A stretch of DNA of 64,000 nt, from positions 62,001-126,000 of the forward strand of contig NZ_JAMLDY010000002.1 of the NCBI RefSeq assembly GCF_024211255.1, written 5' to 3'. A program made the position numbers and the translations under genes. The stretch comes from Sphingomonas liriopis (GTDB taxonomy: Bacteria; Pseudomonadota; Alphaproteobacteria; Sphingomonadales; Sphingomonadaceae). The notes under the pieces are model-generated. The model ran no database searches and was not told where the DNA came from. It was given only the letters and a program-made list of their open reading frames with translations. Of the stretch, positions 40,342 to 50,706 are shown piece after piece. How positions within the stretch are numbered: position 1 is the stretch's first letter; every line of letters starts with the position of its first letter.

Positions 40342-41169
40342 ATGCCCTATGTAAAGACCCGCGACGGCACCGACATCTACGTCAAGGACTGGGGATCGGG
40401 CCGCCCGGTGATCCTGTTGCACGGCTGGCCGCTGTCGTCGGACAGCTGGGACCCGCAGGCGATGGCGCTCGCCGACGCGGGTTTCCGCGCGATCGCCTAC
40501 GACCGGCGCGGCTTCGGGCGGTCGGGTCAGCCGTGGAACGGCTATGACTATGACACGCTGGCCGACGATCTCGCCGACGTCATGGCGGCGACCGGCGCGG
40601 ACAGCGAGGCGACGCTGGTCGGCTTCTCGATGGGCGGCGGCGAGGTAGCGCGCTACATGAGCCGCCACGGCGGCAAGGGCGTGATCGCCGCCGCGCTGGT
40701 CTCGTCCGTCGTCCCATATATGCTCAAGACCGAAGACAATCCGCACGGCGTTCCCGAAGAGGCGCTCGCCGGGATCGCGGACGGCATCAAGGCGGATCGC
40801 CCGCACTTCTTCCGCGACACCTTCGTCAAGCAGTTCTTCGGCGTCGGCATCATCAGCCATCCGGTCAGCGACGACGTACTGGACTGGGCGACTTCGCTGG
40901 CGTTGCAGGGGGGGCTCAAGTCTACGCTCGCCTGTGCCGAGGCGTTCGGCCATACCGATTTCCGCCCCGATCTGGCGGCGTTCAACGTGCCGACGCTCAT
41001 CATCCACGGCACCGCCGATCACACCGTGCCGATCGACGCCTCCGCCCGCGCCGCCGCGGCGGGCATCGCGAACAGCCAGCTGGTCGAATATGACGGCGCC
41101 CCCCACGGCCTGTTCGCGACGCATGGCGACCGCCTGACCAACGACCTGCTGACCTTCCTAGGTCGGTGA
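40342..41169 (+). CDS. alpha/beta hydrolase (arylesterase/non-haem chloroperoxidase-like)
   Basis: A 275-residue alpha/beta-fold hydrolase. The oxyanion segment is VILLHGWPLSSDSWDPQ, the nucleophile elbow is LVGFSMGGGEVARY with Ser near residue 96, the Asp is in IHGTADHTVPID and the His in GAPHGLFATHGD. YDRRGFGRSGQP and the length match cofactor-free haloperoxidase/arylesterase proteins, which mainly hydrolyse esters or form peracids. The substrate is unknown. Ribosome binding site GAAAAGGAA lies 8 bases upstream. No signal peptide. Confidence 0.9.
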   Translation: MPYVKTRDGTDIYVKDWGSGRPVILLHGWPLSSDSWDPQAMALADAGFRAIAYDRRGFGRSGQPWNGYDYDTLADDLADVMAATGADSEATLVGFSMGGGEVARYMSRHGGKGVIAAALVSSVVPYMLKTEDNPHGVPEEALAGIADGIKADRPHFFRDTFVKQFFGVGIISHPVSDDVLDWATSLALQGGLKSTLACAEAFGHTDFRPDLAAFNVPTLIIHGTADHTVPIDASARAAAAGIANSQLVEYDGAPHGLFATHGDRLTNDLLTFLGR

Positions 41170-41178
41170 TGCCCCGCC

Positions 41179-41244
41179 CGTTCGCCCTGAGCCTGTCGAA
41201 GGGCAGGTGAGTCTCAACGTGCTTCGACAAGCCCAGCACGAACG
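41179..41244. repeat. intergenic inverted repeat (CTGTCGAAG family)
   Basis: CGTTCGCCCTGAGCCTGTCG plus AAG (41179-41201) is an inverted copy of CTTCGACAAGCCCAGCACGA plus ACG (41222-41244). Same family as 11076-11135. Lies between the hydrolase gene and acs. Confidence 0.78.
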
Positions 41245-41336
41245 GAAGTTTTCAGCGGCTGGCGCACCGCGGGTCGCTTGACTAAGCAGTGCCGCGGGCG
41301 CCGTCCGGCGTCCGCGGTGCCTTGTCGGGATGCGTG

Positions 41337-43274
<1,938 letters not shown>

Positions 43275-43319
43275 GGCGTTCGGGTAAGATTGGCGGGCGA
43301 ACCTCTCCTAAACCCCTCC

Positions 43320-43413
43320 GTCACCCCGGACTTGTTCCGGGGTCCACCGTGCCGCGTACCAACGGCGTGTTGGGTTTGTGGACCCGTGGACCCCGGAACA
43401 AGTCCGGGGTGAC
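43320..43413. repeat. REP-like palindromic element, matched arms
   Basis: GTCACCCCGGACTTGTTCCG from 43320 with its inverted copy CGGAACAAGTCCGGGGTGAC to 43413; the centre is the most divergent of the set. It lies between acs and cstA, which are on the same strand. Confidence 0.88.
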
Positions 43414-43457
43414 GGGGTGTTTGTGGCTCCCGCATGAGTCTCCGTCCCGGACGATGC

Positions 43458-43516
43458 TGTCCTGCGAACGCGCTGGTCCGGGTTGTCCCTCGCCCCAGCC
43501 CCCATTAGGCAGGACA
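43458..43516 (+). other. long-range inverted repeat in the cstA leader
   Basis: TGTCCTGC (43458-43465) is perfectly complementary to GCAGGACA (43509-43516), 43 bases apart. The right arm ends 4 bases before the cstA ribosome binding site (GGGGAGA). It could be a leader structure; the 8-bp match over this distance may also be chance. Confidence 0.3.
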
Positions 43517-43533
43517 AAAGGGGAGACGGATCA

Positions 43534-45588
43534 ATGACCATCGCAGGCCGCATCGGCTGGATCGCGCTCGCCTTGGTCGGCGCCGCCGCGCTCGCGGTGA
43601 TCGCTACCGCGCGGGGCGAGGCGGTCAACGCCGTCTGGGTCGTCGTCGCCGCGGTCTCGGTCTACCTCATCGCCTATCGCTTCTACGCGCTGTACCTCGC
43701 CAAGGTCGTCGTCGGCATCGACCCCGCGCGCCCCACGCCCGCGGTGCGCCACCCCGACGGGCTCGACTTCGTGCCCACCGACCGGCGCGTGCTGTTCGGC
43801 CACCATTTCGCCGCCATCGCCGGCGCGGGACCGCTGGTCGGGCCGGTGCTCGCCGCGCAGATCGGCTATCTGCCCGGCATGCTGTGGCTGCTCGCTGGTG
43901 TCGTGCTGGCCGGCGCGGTGCAGGATTTCATGGTGCTGTTCCTCTCGATGCGCCGCGACGGGCGTTCGCTCGGCGAGTTGATCCGCATGGAGATGGGGCC
44001 GGTGCCGGGTACCATCGCCTTGGTTGGTGCCTTCACGATCATGGTCATCATCCTCGCGGTGCTCGCGCTGATCGTCGTGCGGGCGCTGGCGGGCAGCCCG
44101 TGGGGGATGTTCACCGTCGTCGCGACGATCCCGCTGGCGTTGATGATGGGCGTCTACAGCCGCTGGATCAGGCCGGGGCGGATCGGCGAAGTGTCGCTGC
44201 TCGGCCTCGTCGGGCTGATCCTCGCGATTCTCTACGGGCAGGATGTCGCGGCGTCGGCCTCATGGGCGCCGTGGTTCACCTATACGCCGGTGCAACTGTG
44301 CTGGATCCTGATCGGCTATGGCGCGGTCGCCTCGCTGCTCCCCGTCTGGCTGCTGCTCGCGCCGCGCGATTACCTCTCGACCTTTCTCAAGATCGGCGCG
44401 ATCGCCGCGCTGGCGATCGGCATCCTGGTCGTCGCGCCGCCGCTGCGCATGCCGGCGCTGACCCGCTTCGTCGACGGCACCGGGCCGGTGTGGTCGGGGT
44501 CGCTCTTCCCCTTCCTGTTCATCACCATCGCCTGCGGCGCGGTATCGGGCTTCCACGCGCTGATCGCCAGCGGCACCACGCCCAAGCTGATCGCCAGCGA
44601 GGGCGACGCGCGCTTCATCGGTTACGGCGCGATGCTGATGGAGAGCTTCGTCGCGATCATGGCGCTGGTCGCGGCGTCGGTGATCGATCCGGGCGTCTAT
44701 TTCACGATGAACAGCCCCGCCGCGGTGGTCGGCACCGATGCCGCCAGCGCCGCGAGCGCGGTCACCGCCATGGGCTTCCCGATCACCGCCGACACGATCG
44801 CCGCGACCGCGAAGGACGTCGGCGAGGCGACGATCATCAGCCGCGCCGGCGGCGCCCCGACGCTCGCGGTCGGCATGGCGCAGATCTTCAGCCAGCTGGT
44901 CGGCGGACGCGCCATGATGGCCTTCTGGTACCATTTCGCGATCCTGTTCGAGGCATTGTTCATCCTGACCGCGGTCGATGCCGGAACGCGCGCCGGGCGG
45001 TTCATGCTGCAAGACCTGATCGGCCTCGCCGTGCCCAGCTTCCGCAATGCGACCTCGTTCGTGCCCGGCCTGATCGGCACCGGGCTGTGCGTCGCCGCCT
45101 GGGGCTTCTTCCTCTATCAAGGCGTCACCGATCCGCTCGGCGGGGTGAATACCCTCTGGCCGCTGTTCGGCATCTCCAACCAGATGCTCGCCGCGGTCGC
45201 GCTGGTGCTGGCGACGGTCGTGCTGTTCCGCATGAAGCGCGAACGCTATGCCTGGGTGACGATCCTGCCCGCATCCTGGCTGGTGCTGTGCACCGTCACC
45301 GCCAGCCTGATGAAGCTGTTCTCCAGCAACCCCGCGGTCGGCTTCCTCGCGCATGCCGCGCGCTTCTCCGACGCGATCGCGCGGGGGCAGACGCTGGCGC
45401 CGGCCAAGTCGCTCGCCGAGATGGGCCGGGTCGTGATGAACGACCGCATCGACGCCGCGCTCTGTGCGCTGTTCCTCGCCGTGGTGGTGTCGATCATCGG
45501 CTACGGCATCCGCACCTGCGTGATCGCCCGTCGCCTGGATCACCCGAGCGCCAGCGAGATCCCCGCGCTGGCGGTGGCGGCGGAATGA
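43534..45588 (+). CDS. cstA: CstA-family pyruvate transporter
   Basis: The carbon-starvation protein family; characterised members take up pyruvate. The 684-residue protein begins at ATG 43534 with a strong GGGGAGA ribosome binding site. About 16-18 hydrophobic segments are visible. Family signatures: YRFYALYLAKVVVGIDP, VLFGHHFAAIAGAGPLVGPVLA, HALIASGTTPKLIASEGDARFIGYGAML and FEALFILTAVDAGTRAGRFM. In E. coli both cstA and its paralog btsT are followed by a small ybdD/yjiX gene, as here. With acs upstream the locus serves uptake and activation of C2-C3 acids. Confidence 0.95.
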   Translation: MTIAGRIGWIALALVGAAALAVIATARGEAVNAVWVVVAAVSVYLIAYRFYALYLAKVVVGIDPARPTPAVRHPDGLDFVPTDRRVLFGHHFAAIAGAGPLVGPVLAAQIGYLPGMLWLLAGVVLAGAVQDFMVLFLSMRRDGRSLGELIRMEMGPVPGTIALVGAFTIMVIILAVLALIVVRALAGSPWGMFTVVATIPLALMMGVYSRWIRPGRIGEVSLLGLVGLILAILYGQDVAASASWAPWFTYTPVQLCWILIGYGAVASLLPVWLLLAPRDYLSTFLKIGAIAALAIGILVVAPPLRMPALTRFVDGTGPVWSGSLFPFLFITIACGAVSGFHALIASGTTPKLIASEGDARFIGYGAMLMESFVAIMALVAASVIDPGVYFTMNSPAAVVGTDAASAASAVTAMGFPITADTIAATAKDVGEATIISRAGGAPTLAVGMAQIFSQLVGGRAMMAFWYHFAILFEALFILTAVDAGTRAGRFMLQDLIGLAVPSFRNATSFVPGLIGTGLCVAAWGFFLYQGVTDPLGGVNTLWPLFGISNQMLAAVALVLATVVLFRMKRERYAWVTILPASWLVLCTVTASLMKLFSSNPAVGFLAHAARFSDAIARGQTLAPAKSLAEMGRVVMNDRIDAALCALFLAVVVSIIGYGIRTCVIARRLDHPSASEIPALAVAAE

Positions 45589-45776
45589 CGCTCGCCCGCC
45601 TGTGGCGCGGCATCGCCGACACCGCGCGGCTAATGGTCGGCGTGCCGTCCTATCGCGCCTATCGCGCGCACATGGCCGCCGCGCACCCGGACCAGCCGGT
45701 GATGGACGAGACCGCCTTCTTCAGGAACCGGCAGGAGGCGCGCTACGGCGGGCGCAACGGCGGGCGTTGCTGCTAA
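45585..45776 (+). CDS. YbdD/YjiX-family small protein
   Basis: A 63-residue protein whose ATG overlaps the cstA stop (ATGA). Sequence: RLWRGIADTARLMVGVPSYR, then HMAAAHPDQPVMDETAFFRN, then RQEARYGG and a C-terminal CC. This is the DUF466 pattern (G-x-P-x-Y, H-P-D, F-F-x-x-R-Q-x-x-R-Y) always found after cstA-like genes. It is thought to be needed for transporter function. Too short to appear as an independent long reading frame; the reading that contains it upstream is antiframe to cstA. Confidence 0.92.
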   Translation: MTLARLWRGIADTARLMVGVPSYRAYRAHMAAAHPDQPVMDETAFFRNRQEARYGGRNGGRCC

Positions 45777-45812
45777 GGCGCAGCGCATGGGTCGGCATTG
45801 ATCGCAGGGCGT

Positions 45813-45920
45813 TCAGCCCAGCAGCATGAACGTCACCGCGCAGATCGACAGCGCCGTGCCGCTCGCGCAGCACAGGATCCCGAAACCGCATTGGCACAAG
45901 GTCGGCTGATACCGTTCCAC
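45813..45920 (-). CDS. 35-residue cysteine-rich, hydrophobic small protein (new call)
   Basis: From GTG (45920) the minus strand reads MERYQPTLCQCGFGILCCAS then GTALSICAVTFMLLG and a TGA stop. Just upstream is AGGAGAGG, one of the best Shine-Dalgarno matches in the window, 5 bases before the start. The product has five cysteines (9, 11, 17, 18, 27) in 35 residues and a hydrophobic C-terminal half long enough for one membrane segment. I recognise no family. It fills the 222-base gap between ybdD and marR. Evidence for being a gene is the ribosome binding site and composition only; there is no homology to quote. Confidence 0.5.
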   Translation of the reverse strand: MERYQPTLCQCGFGILCCASGTALSICAVTFMLLG

Positions 45921-45998
45921 AGCACCTCTCCTATCCTTCCGCTCTATCGGCGGTACGGAGAGAGTATCACGGGCCGAACCGGACGCAAGCCCGAAACG

Positions 45999-46442
45999 TC
46001 AGGCGCGGCCGCGTGCTTCCTCGACGTCGAGCGCCGCCTGCATCTTGGCGAACATCGCGGACAGGCGCGCCTGCTCGTCCTCGCTCAGCGTGCCGAACAC
46101 GCCGTCGATCAGTTCCTGCCGCAACGGTTCGGTCTCGCCGGTCACCCGCCGCCCTTCGTCGGTGATCGACACCTGCTTGACGCGGCGGTCGTGCGTGTCG
46201 GGGCTGCGCACGACGAGGCCGTCGCGTTCGAGCCCGTCGATCGCCTCGGTCACCGTCCGTGGCGCCTGATCGAAGAAATCGGCAATATCCGCGGCGCGCG
46301 CCGGCCCCCGCCGGTCGAGGAGCAGCAGCAGCTTCGTCCGCGCCAGCGATGCGCCCTGCTCCGCCATCCGCCGGTCCATCAGCCGGTGCAGGCGCAGGAA
46401 GAGGCGGAACAGATCAGCGGCAAGAGGTTCGGGGCAGGGCAT
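45999..46442 (-). CDS. MarR-family transcriptional regulator
   Basis: A 147-residue winged-helix repressor. The helix-turn-helix is ARAADIADFFDQAPRTVTEAIDGLERDGLVVRSPDTHDRR with the wing following (DRRVKQVSITDEGRR). It is divergent from emrA by 75 bases that hold a 6-6-6 palindrome; MarR proteins commonly repress such an adjacent efflux operon and are released by the exported drug or a related phenolic ligand. Its start is the ATG at 46442 with only a weak ribosome binding site. Confidence 0.92.
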   Translation of the reverse strand: MPCPEPLAADLFRLFLRLHRLMDRRMAEQGASLARTKLLLLLDRRGPARAADIADFFDQAPRTVTEAIDGLERDGLVVRSPDTHDRRVKQVSITDEGRRVTGETEPLRQELIDGVFGTLSEDEQARLSAMFAKMQAALDVEEARGRA

Positions 46443-46456
46443 ATGTGAGGACCCTC

Positions 46457-46496
46457 ATTAAATGGTCTTGCACTATGCTGCAAGTGCGAGCATTTA
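46457..46496. promoter_or_regulatory. marR/emrA divergent promoters with shared palindromic operator
   Basis: CTTGCA-CTATGC-TGCAAG at 46467-46484 is a perfect 6-bp inverted repeat. Each arm carries a -35-like hexamer: TTGCAC (46468-46473, plus) is followed after 17 bases by CATTTA (46491-46496); TTGCAG (46483-46478, minus) is followed after 15 bases by TTTAAT (46462-46457). A MarR dimer on the palindrome would cover both -35 regions. Confidence 0.5.
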
Positions 46497-46517
46497 CGCC
46501 GCTCCGATCCGACGAAG

Positions 46518-47699
46518 ATGATGAGCATGGCCGAGCAGCAGCAACCGCAGGACGACACCGCCGACGCGCCCGCGGAAACGAGCGAGCCGAAATCCTCGCC
46601 GCTCAAGAACCCACGGGTCCGCATCGTCCTGCTGCTGGTGCTCGCCGCCGCGGTGATCGGCGGTGTGCTGTGGTACGTGCGCTACCAGAGCGTCGGCAAG
46701 TTCATGCAAGGCACCGACGACGCCTATATCCAGGCGGATGCGGTGACGATCTCGCCCAAGGTGTCGGGCTATGTCGACAGACTGTTCGTCGCCGACAACC
46801 AGCAGGTGAAGGCCGGCGCGCCGCTGCTCCAGATCGACGCCCGCGACTATCGCGCGCAGGCGGCACAGGTCGAGGCGCAGATCGATGTCGCCCGCGCCAA
46901 TGCCGCCGGCGTCCGTGCGCAGATCAGCGAACAGCAGGCGGCGATCGACAAGGCGCGTTCGGACCTCGCCGCCGCGCGCAGCGACGCCGCCTTCGCGCAT
47001 GCCGAGGTCGTCCGCTACCAGCCGCTCGCGGCCTCGGGCGCCGAGACGCGCGAGAAGCTGTCGCAGCTGCAGAACCAGGCGCGTCAGGCCGATGCGCAGG
47101 TCGCCGCCGCCAATGCCGCGCTGATCAGCGCCACCCGCCGCGTCGGCACGCTGCAGGCGCAGGTGCGACAGGCGCAGGCGCAGGGCGAGGCGAGTCGCGC
47201 GCAGCTGCAGGCCGCCAACGTCAACGTCGGCGCGACGATCCTGCGCGCCAGCATCGACGGCCGCGTCGGCGACAAGACGGTGCGCACGGGGCAATTCGTT
47301 CAGGCCGGCACCCGGCTGATGTCGATCGTCCCCGTCCAGCAGCTCTACGTCACGGCGAATTTCAAGGAGACGCAGCTCGGCCTGATGCGCGTCGGGCAGC
47401 CGGTGACGCTGGAGGCGGATGCGCTTCCCGGCGTCGAGATCCACGGTCATGTCGAGAGCGTCTCGCCCGGCACCGGCGCGCAATTCTCGCTGCTGCCGCC
47501 GCAGAATGCGACGGGCAATTTCACCAAGATCGTCCAGCGCGTGCCGGTGCGCATCGCGCTCGACGCCGGCGCGGAGACGCGCAAGCTGCTGGTGCCCGGC
47601 ATGTCGGTCGACGTTACCGTCGATACCCGTTCGGCGAAGGGCGCGGTACAACGCATCCGCGAGGAGCAGGACCAGCATAACGAGGCGCGCGGCCGATGA
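46518..47699 (+). CDS. emrA: EmrA/HlyD-type membrane fusion protein
   Basis: The periplasmic adaptor of a tripartite drug efflux pump, 393 residues. A cytoplasmic N-terminus of about 30 residues precedes one TM segment (IVLLLVLAAAVIGGVLWYV, about 36-54). Then come the barrel-sandwich start FMQGTDDAYIQADAVTISPKVSGYV, a long Ala/Gln-rich coiled coil (about 110-230) and VGDKTVRTGQFVQAGTRLMSIVP. Codes for the first gene of the emrAB-outer-membrane-factor operon; its stop overlaps emrB by four bases. Confidence 0.94.
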   Translation: MMSMAEQQQPQDDTADAPAETSEPKSSPLKNPRVRIVLLLVLAAAVIGGVLWYVRYQSVGKFMQGTDDAYIQADAVTISPKVSGYVDRLFVADNQQVKAGAPLLQIDARDYRAQAAQVEAQIDVARANAAGVRAQISEQQAAIDKARSDLAAARSDAAFAHAEVVRYQPLAASGAETREKLSQLQNQARQADAQVAAANAALISATRRVGTLQAQVRQAQAQGEASRAQLQAANVNVGATILRASIDGRVGDKTVRTGQFVQAGTRLMSIVPVQQLYVTANFKETQLGLMRVGQPVTLEADALPGVEIHGHVESVSPGTGAQFSLLPPQNATGNFTKIVQRVPVRIALDAGAETRKLLVPGMSVDVTVDTRSAKGAVQRIREEQDQHNEARGR

Positions 47700-49258
47700 G
47701 CGCCGCTGCCGCGGCCCCCGACCGGCGCGGCTCGTCGCTGCCCGAACGCGCCGCCCCGCCCGGACGCGCCGATCTCGGCGCATGGCTGGCGGTCGCGGCG
47801 GGCAGCCTCGGCGCGCTGATGGCGACGCTCGACATCTCGATCGTCAATTCCGCTTTGCCCGTCATCCAGGGCGAGATCGGCGCCAGCGGCACCGAAGGGA
47901 CATGGATCGCGACGTCGTATCTGGTCGCGGAGATCATCATCATCCCGCTCGCCGCCTGGCTGGAGCGGGTGCTCGGCCTGCGTACCTTCCTGCTCATCGC
48001 GTCGATCCTGTTCACCGGTTTCTCGGTGGTGTGCGGCTTGTCGACCTCGCTGACGATGATGATCGTCGGGCGCGCGGGCCAGGGCATCACCGGCGGCGCG
48101 CTGATCCCGACCGCGATGACGATCATCGCTACCCGCCTGCCCCGCTCGCAACAGCCGATCGGCACCGCGCTGTTCGGCGTCACCGCGATCCTCGGGCCGG
48201 TGCTCGGGCCGCTGATCGGCGGTTACCTGACCGAGAACGTCAGCTGGCATTACGCCTTCTTCCTCAACGTGCCGGTCGGCGCGGTGCTGCTCGTCCTGCT
48301 GCTCGTCGGCCTGCCGCACCAGAAGGCGCACTTGAGCGAATTGCTGAAGGCCGACTGGCTCGGCATCGCCGGCCTCGCGCTCGGTCTCGGCGGGCTGACG
48401 GTGGTGCTCGAGGAGGGCCAGCGCGAACAATGGTTCCAGTCGGCGCTCATCATCAAGCTGACCGCGCTCACGCTGGTCGGGCTCGGCATGCTGTTCGCCG
48501 GGCAGATCATCTCGCGCAATCCGGTGGTGAAGTTGCGCCTGCTGCTCGACCGCCAGTTCGGCAGCGTCGCGACGATGGGCCTCGTCCTCGGCATGGTGCT
48601 GTACGGCAGCAGCTACGTCATCCCGCAGTTCCTCGCCGCGATCGCCGATTACAACGCGCTGCAATCGGGCAAGGTCGTGCTGCTCAGCGGCATCCCCAGC
48701 CTGTTGTTGATGCCGCTGGTACCGGTCATGATCCGCAACCTCGACATCCGCCTCGCGGTGGCGACCGGCCTGTTGCTGATGGCGCTCAGCTGCCACCTCG
48801 ATACCACGCTGACCGCCGAATCGACCGGCAGCGCCTTCGTCGAATCGCAGCTGCTGCGCGGCGTCGGCACGATCCTCGGCTTCGTGTTCCTCAATCAGGC
48901 GGCGATCGCCTCGGTGAAGCCGTCCGAGGCAGGCGACGCAGCGGGGCTGTTCAGCGCCGCGCGCAATATCGGCGGGTCGTTCGCGCTTGCCGGGATCGCG
49001 ACGCTGCAGGACCAGCGATCATACCTGCACAGCCGCCGGCTCGACGATCTGGTCAACGCCAATTCGCTCGTCGTGCAGGATTACCTGCGCAGCAGCGCTA
49101 CCGCGCTCCGTACACTCGGCCTGACGATCCAGCGCGAGGCGCTGGTGATGACCTACAACGATCTGTTCTGGCTGCTGTCGGTCGGCATCTGCTGTGTCGT
49201 GCCGCTGACCCTGTTCCTCCGTCCGCTGCCGCACGGCAAAGTCGCGGCGATGCATTGA
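47696..49258 (+). CDS. emrB: EmrB-type MFS drug exporter (DHA2, 14 TM)
   Basis: A proton-driven inner-membrane exporter, 520 residues. Motif D1 is ATLDISIVNSALPVIQGEIG near residue 45. GRAGQGITGGALIPTAMTII (motif B/C region) and GPVLGPLIGGYLTENVSWHYAFFLNVPVG are DHA2/EmrB signatures. Fourteen hydrophobic segments are plausible. It works with EmrA to pass substrates through the outer-membrane channel encoded next. Gap to that gene is 8 bases. Confidence 0.95.
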   Translation: MSAAAAAPDRRGSSLPERAAPPGRADLGAWLAVAAGSLGALMATLDISIVNSALPVIQGEIGASGTEGTWIATSYLVAEIIIIPLAAWLERVLGLRTFLLIASILFTGFSVVCGLSTSLTMMIVGRAGQGITGGALIPTAMTIIATRLPRSQQPIGTALFGVTAILGPVLGPLIGGYLTENVSWHYAFFLNVPVGAVLLVLLLVGLPHQKAHLSELLKADWLGIAGLALGLGGLTVVLEEGQREQWFQSALIIKLTALTLVGLGMLFAGQIISRNPVVKLRLLLDRQFGSVATMGLVLGMVLYGSSYVIPQFLAAIADYNALQSGKVVLLSGIPSLLLMPLVPVMIRNLDIRLAVATGLLLMALSCHLDTTLTAESTGSAFVESQLLRGVGTILGFVFLNQAAIASVKPSEAGDAAGLFSAARNIGGSFALAGIATLQDQRSYLHSRRLDDLVNANSLVVQDYLRSSATALRTLGLTIQREALVMTYNDLFWLLSVGICCVVPLTLFLRPLPHGKVAAMH

Positions 49259-49266
49259 GGCGATTG

Positions 49267-50703
49267 ATGCGTACCCTCCCCCTCCTCTCGCTCGCCCTGC
49301 TGCTGGGCGCCTGCACCGTCGGCCCGAACTATGCCGGGCCGCCGAAGACATTGTCCGATGCCGCGGGCACCACGGGCTTCAAGCGCGTCAGCCCGACGAC
49401 CAGCGCCGCCGCACCCGGCGTCGCCGACTGGTGGACGCAGCTGGGCGACGCGACGCTGACCGATCTCGAAACCCGCGCGCTCGCCGCCAATCCGAATATC
49501 GCGGTCGCGCAGGCGCGGCTGCGGCAGGCACGCGCCTCGCTGCGGCTGAACCGCGCCAACCAGGCGCCGAGCGCCAACGCCTCGGCGACCTACCTCCACG
49601 CCCGCGTGCCGGGCATCGACCTCGGCGGCTCCGGTAGTGCGACCGACACCGGCGCCAGCGCCGTCGACTTCTACAATCTCGGCTTCGACGCCAGCTGGGA
49701 GGTCGACCTGTTCGGCGGCAAGCGCCGTCAGGTCGAGGCGTCGCGTGCGCAGGCGCAAGCTGCGGAGGCGAACGTCGCCGACGCGCAGGTCAGCCTGACC
49801 GCCGATGTCGCGCAGGCCTATGTCAACCTGCGCGACGCGCAGCGCCGGATCGCGCTCGCCCGCCAGTCGGCGGCGATGCAGCAACGGATGCTGACGCTCG
49901 TCCGGCAGCGGTTCGACCGCGGCGCGGCCTCGGCACTCGACGTCGAACGGCTCGGCGGACAGGTCGAGACGACCAACGGCCAGATCGTGCCGGTGCAGGC
50001 GGAGGTCGACGGCTACCTCAACGCGCTCGCGGTGCTGACCGGGCAGGAACCGGGTTCGCTCGATACTGTGCTTGCAACGCCCGCCCCAGTGCCGCTGCCC
50101 CCGGCCGAGGTCGCGGTCGGCGATCCCGCCGCACTGCTCCAGCGCCGCCCCGACATTCGCGCCGCCGAACGCCAGCTGGCGCAGCGCACCGCGCAGGTCG
50201 GCATCGCCGACGCCGCCCGTTTCCCGCGGCTCAACATCCTCGGGCTGATCGGGCTTGGCGGCAGGCAGCTGTCCGATATCAGCCCCGACAAGCTCGTCGC
50301 CATCGCCGCGCCGATGCTGCAATGGAATTTCCTCGATTTCGGCCGCAACCGCGCGCGGATCGATCAGGCGAAGGGGCAGCGCGACGAGGCGGAGGCGCAA
50401 TATCGCGGCGCGGTCCTCGCCGGCTTGCGCGATGCGGAGGATTCGCTGTCGCGCTTCGGCCACCGCCGCGAAACGGTCGCCAGCCTGATGCGCAGCAAGG
50501 CGAGCGCCGATCGTGCCGCGGCGCTGATGCAGCAGCGGTTCCAGGCGGGCACCGCGACGCTGATCGACACGCTCGACGCCGAACGCCAGCGTGTCGCCGC
50601 CGATGAGAACCTATCGTCCGGGCTCGCCGCGCTCACCGGCGATTTCGTGTCGCTGCAAAAGGCGCTGGGCCTCGGCTGGAGCGCGGTCCCGCCGCAGTCT
50701 TGA
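49267..50703 (+). CDS. outer-membrane efflux lipoprotein (NodT/OprM-type)
   Basis: The outer-membrane channel of the emr pump, 478 residues. A lipoprotein signal is visible: MRTLPLLSLALLLGACTVGP with the lipobox Cys16. Two outer-membrane-efflux repeats follow (WWTQLGDATLTDLETRALAANPN; LLQRRPDIRAAERQLAQRTAQVGIADAARFPRL). The duplicated coiled-coil hairpins are Ala/Gln/Arg-rich. A single reading frame fusing it to emrB is not real; they are in different frames. A small hydrophobic core of three genes plus MarR makes this a complete cassette. Confidence 0.94.
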   Translation: MRTLPLLSLALLLGACTVGPNYAGPPKTLSDAAGTTGFKRVSPTTSAAAPGVADWWTQLGDATLTDLETRALAANPNIAVAQARLRQARASLRLNRANQAPSANASATYLHARVPGIDLGGSGSATDTGASAVDFYNLGFDASWEVDLFGGKRRQVEASRAQAQAAEANVADAQVSLTADVAQAYVNLRDAQRRIALARQSAAMQQRMLTLVRQRFDRGAASALDVERLGGQVETTNGQIVPVQAEVDGYLNALAVLTGQEPGSLDTVLATPAPVPLPPAEVAVGDPAALLQRRPDIRAAERQLAQRTAQVGIADAARFPRLNILGLIGLGGRQLSDISPDKLVAIAAPMLQWNFLDFGRNRARIDQAKGQRDEAEAQYRGAVLAGLRDAEDSLSRFGHRRETVASLMRSKASADRAAALMQQRFQAGTATLIDTLDAERQRVAADENLSSGLAALTGDFVSLQKALGLGWSAVPPQS

Positions 50704-50706
50704 GGT

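Noticed and set aside
47419..50703. Possible EmrB-outer-membrane-factor fusion in one frame
   Set aside because: The upstream part is the wrong frame of emrA and emrB. The real genes are separate, with a lipoprotein signal at 49267.
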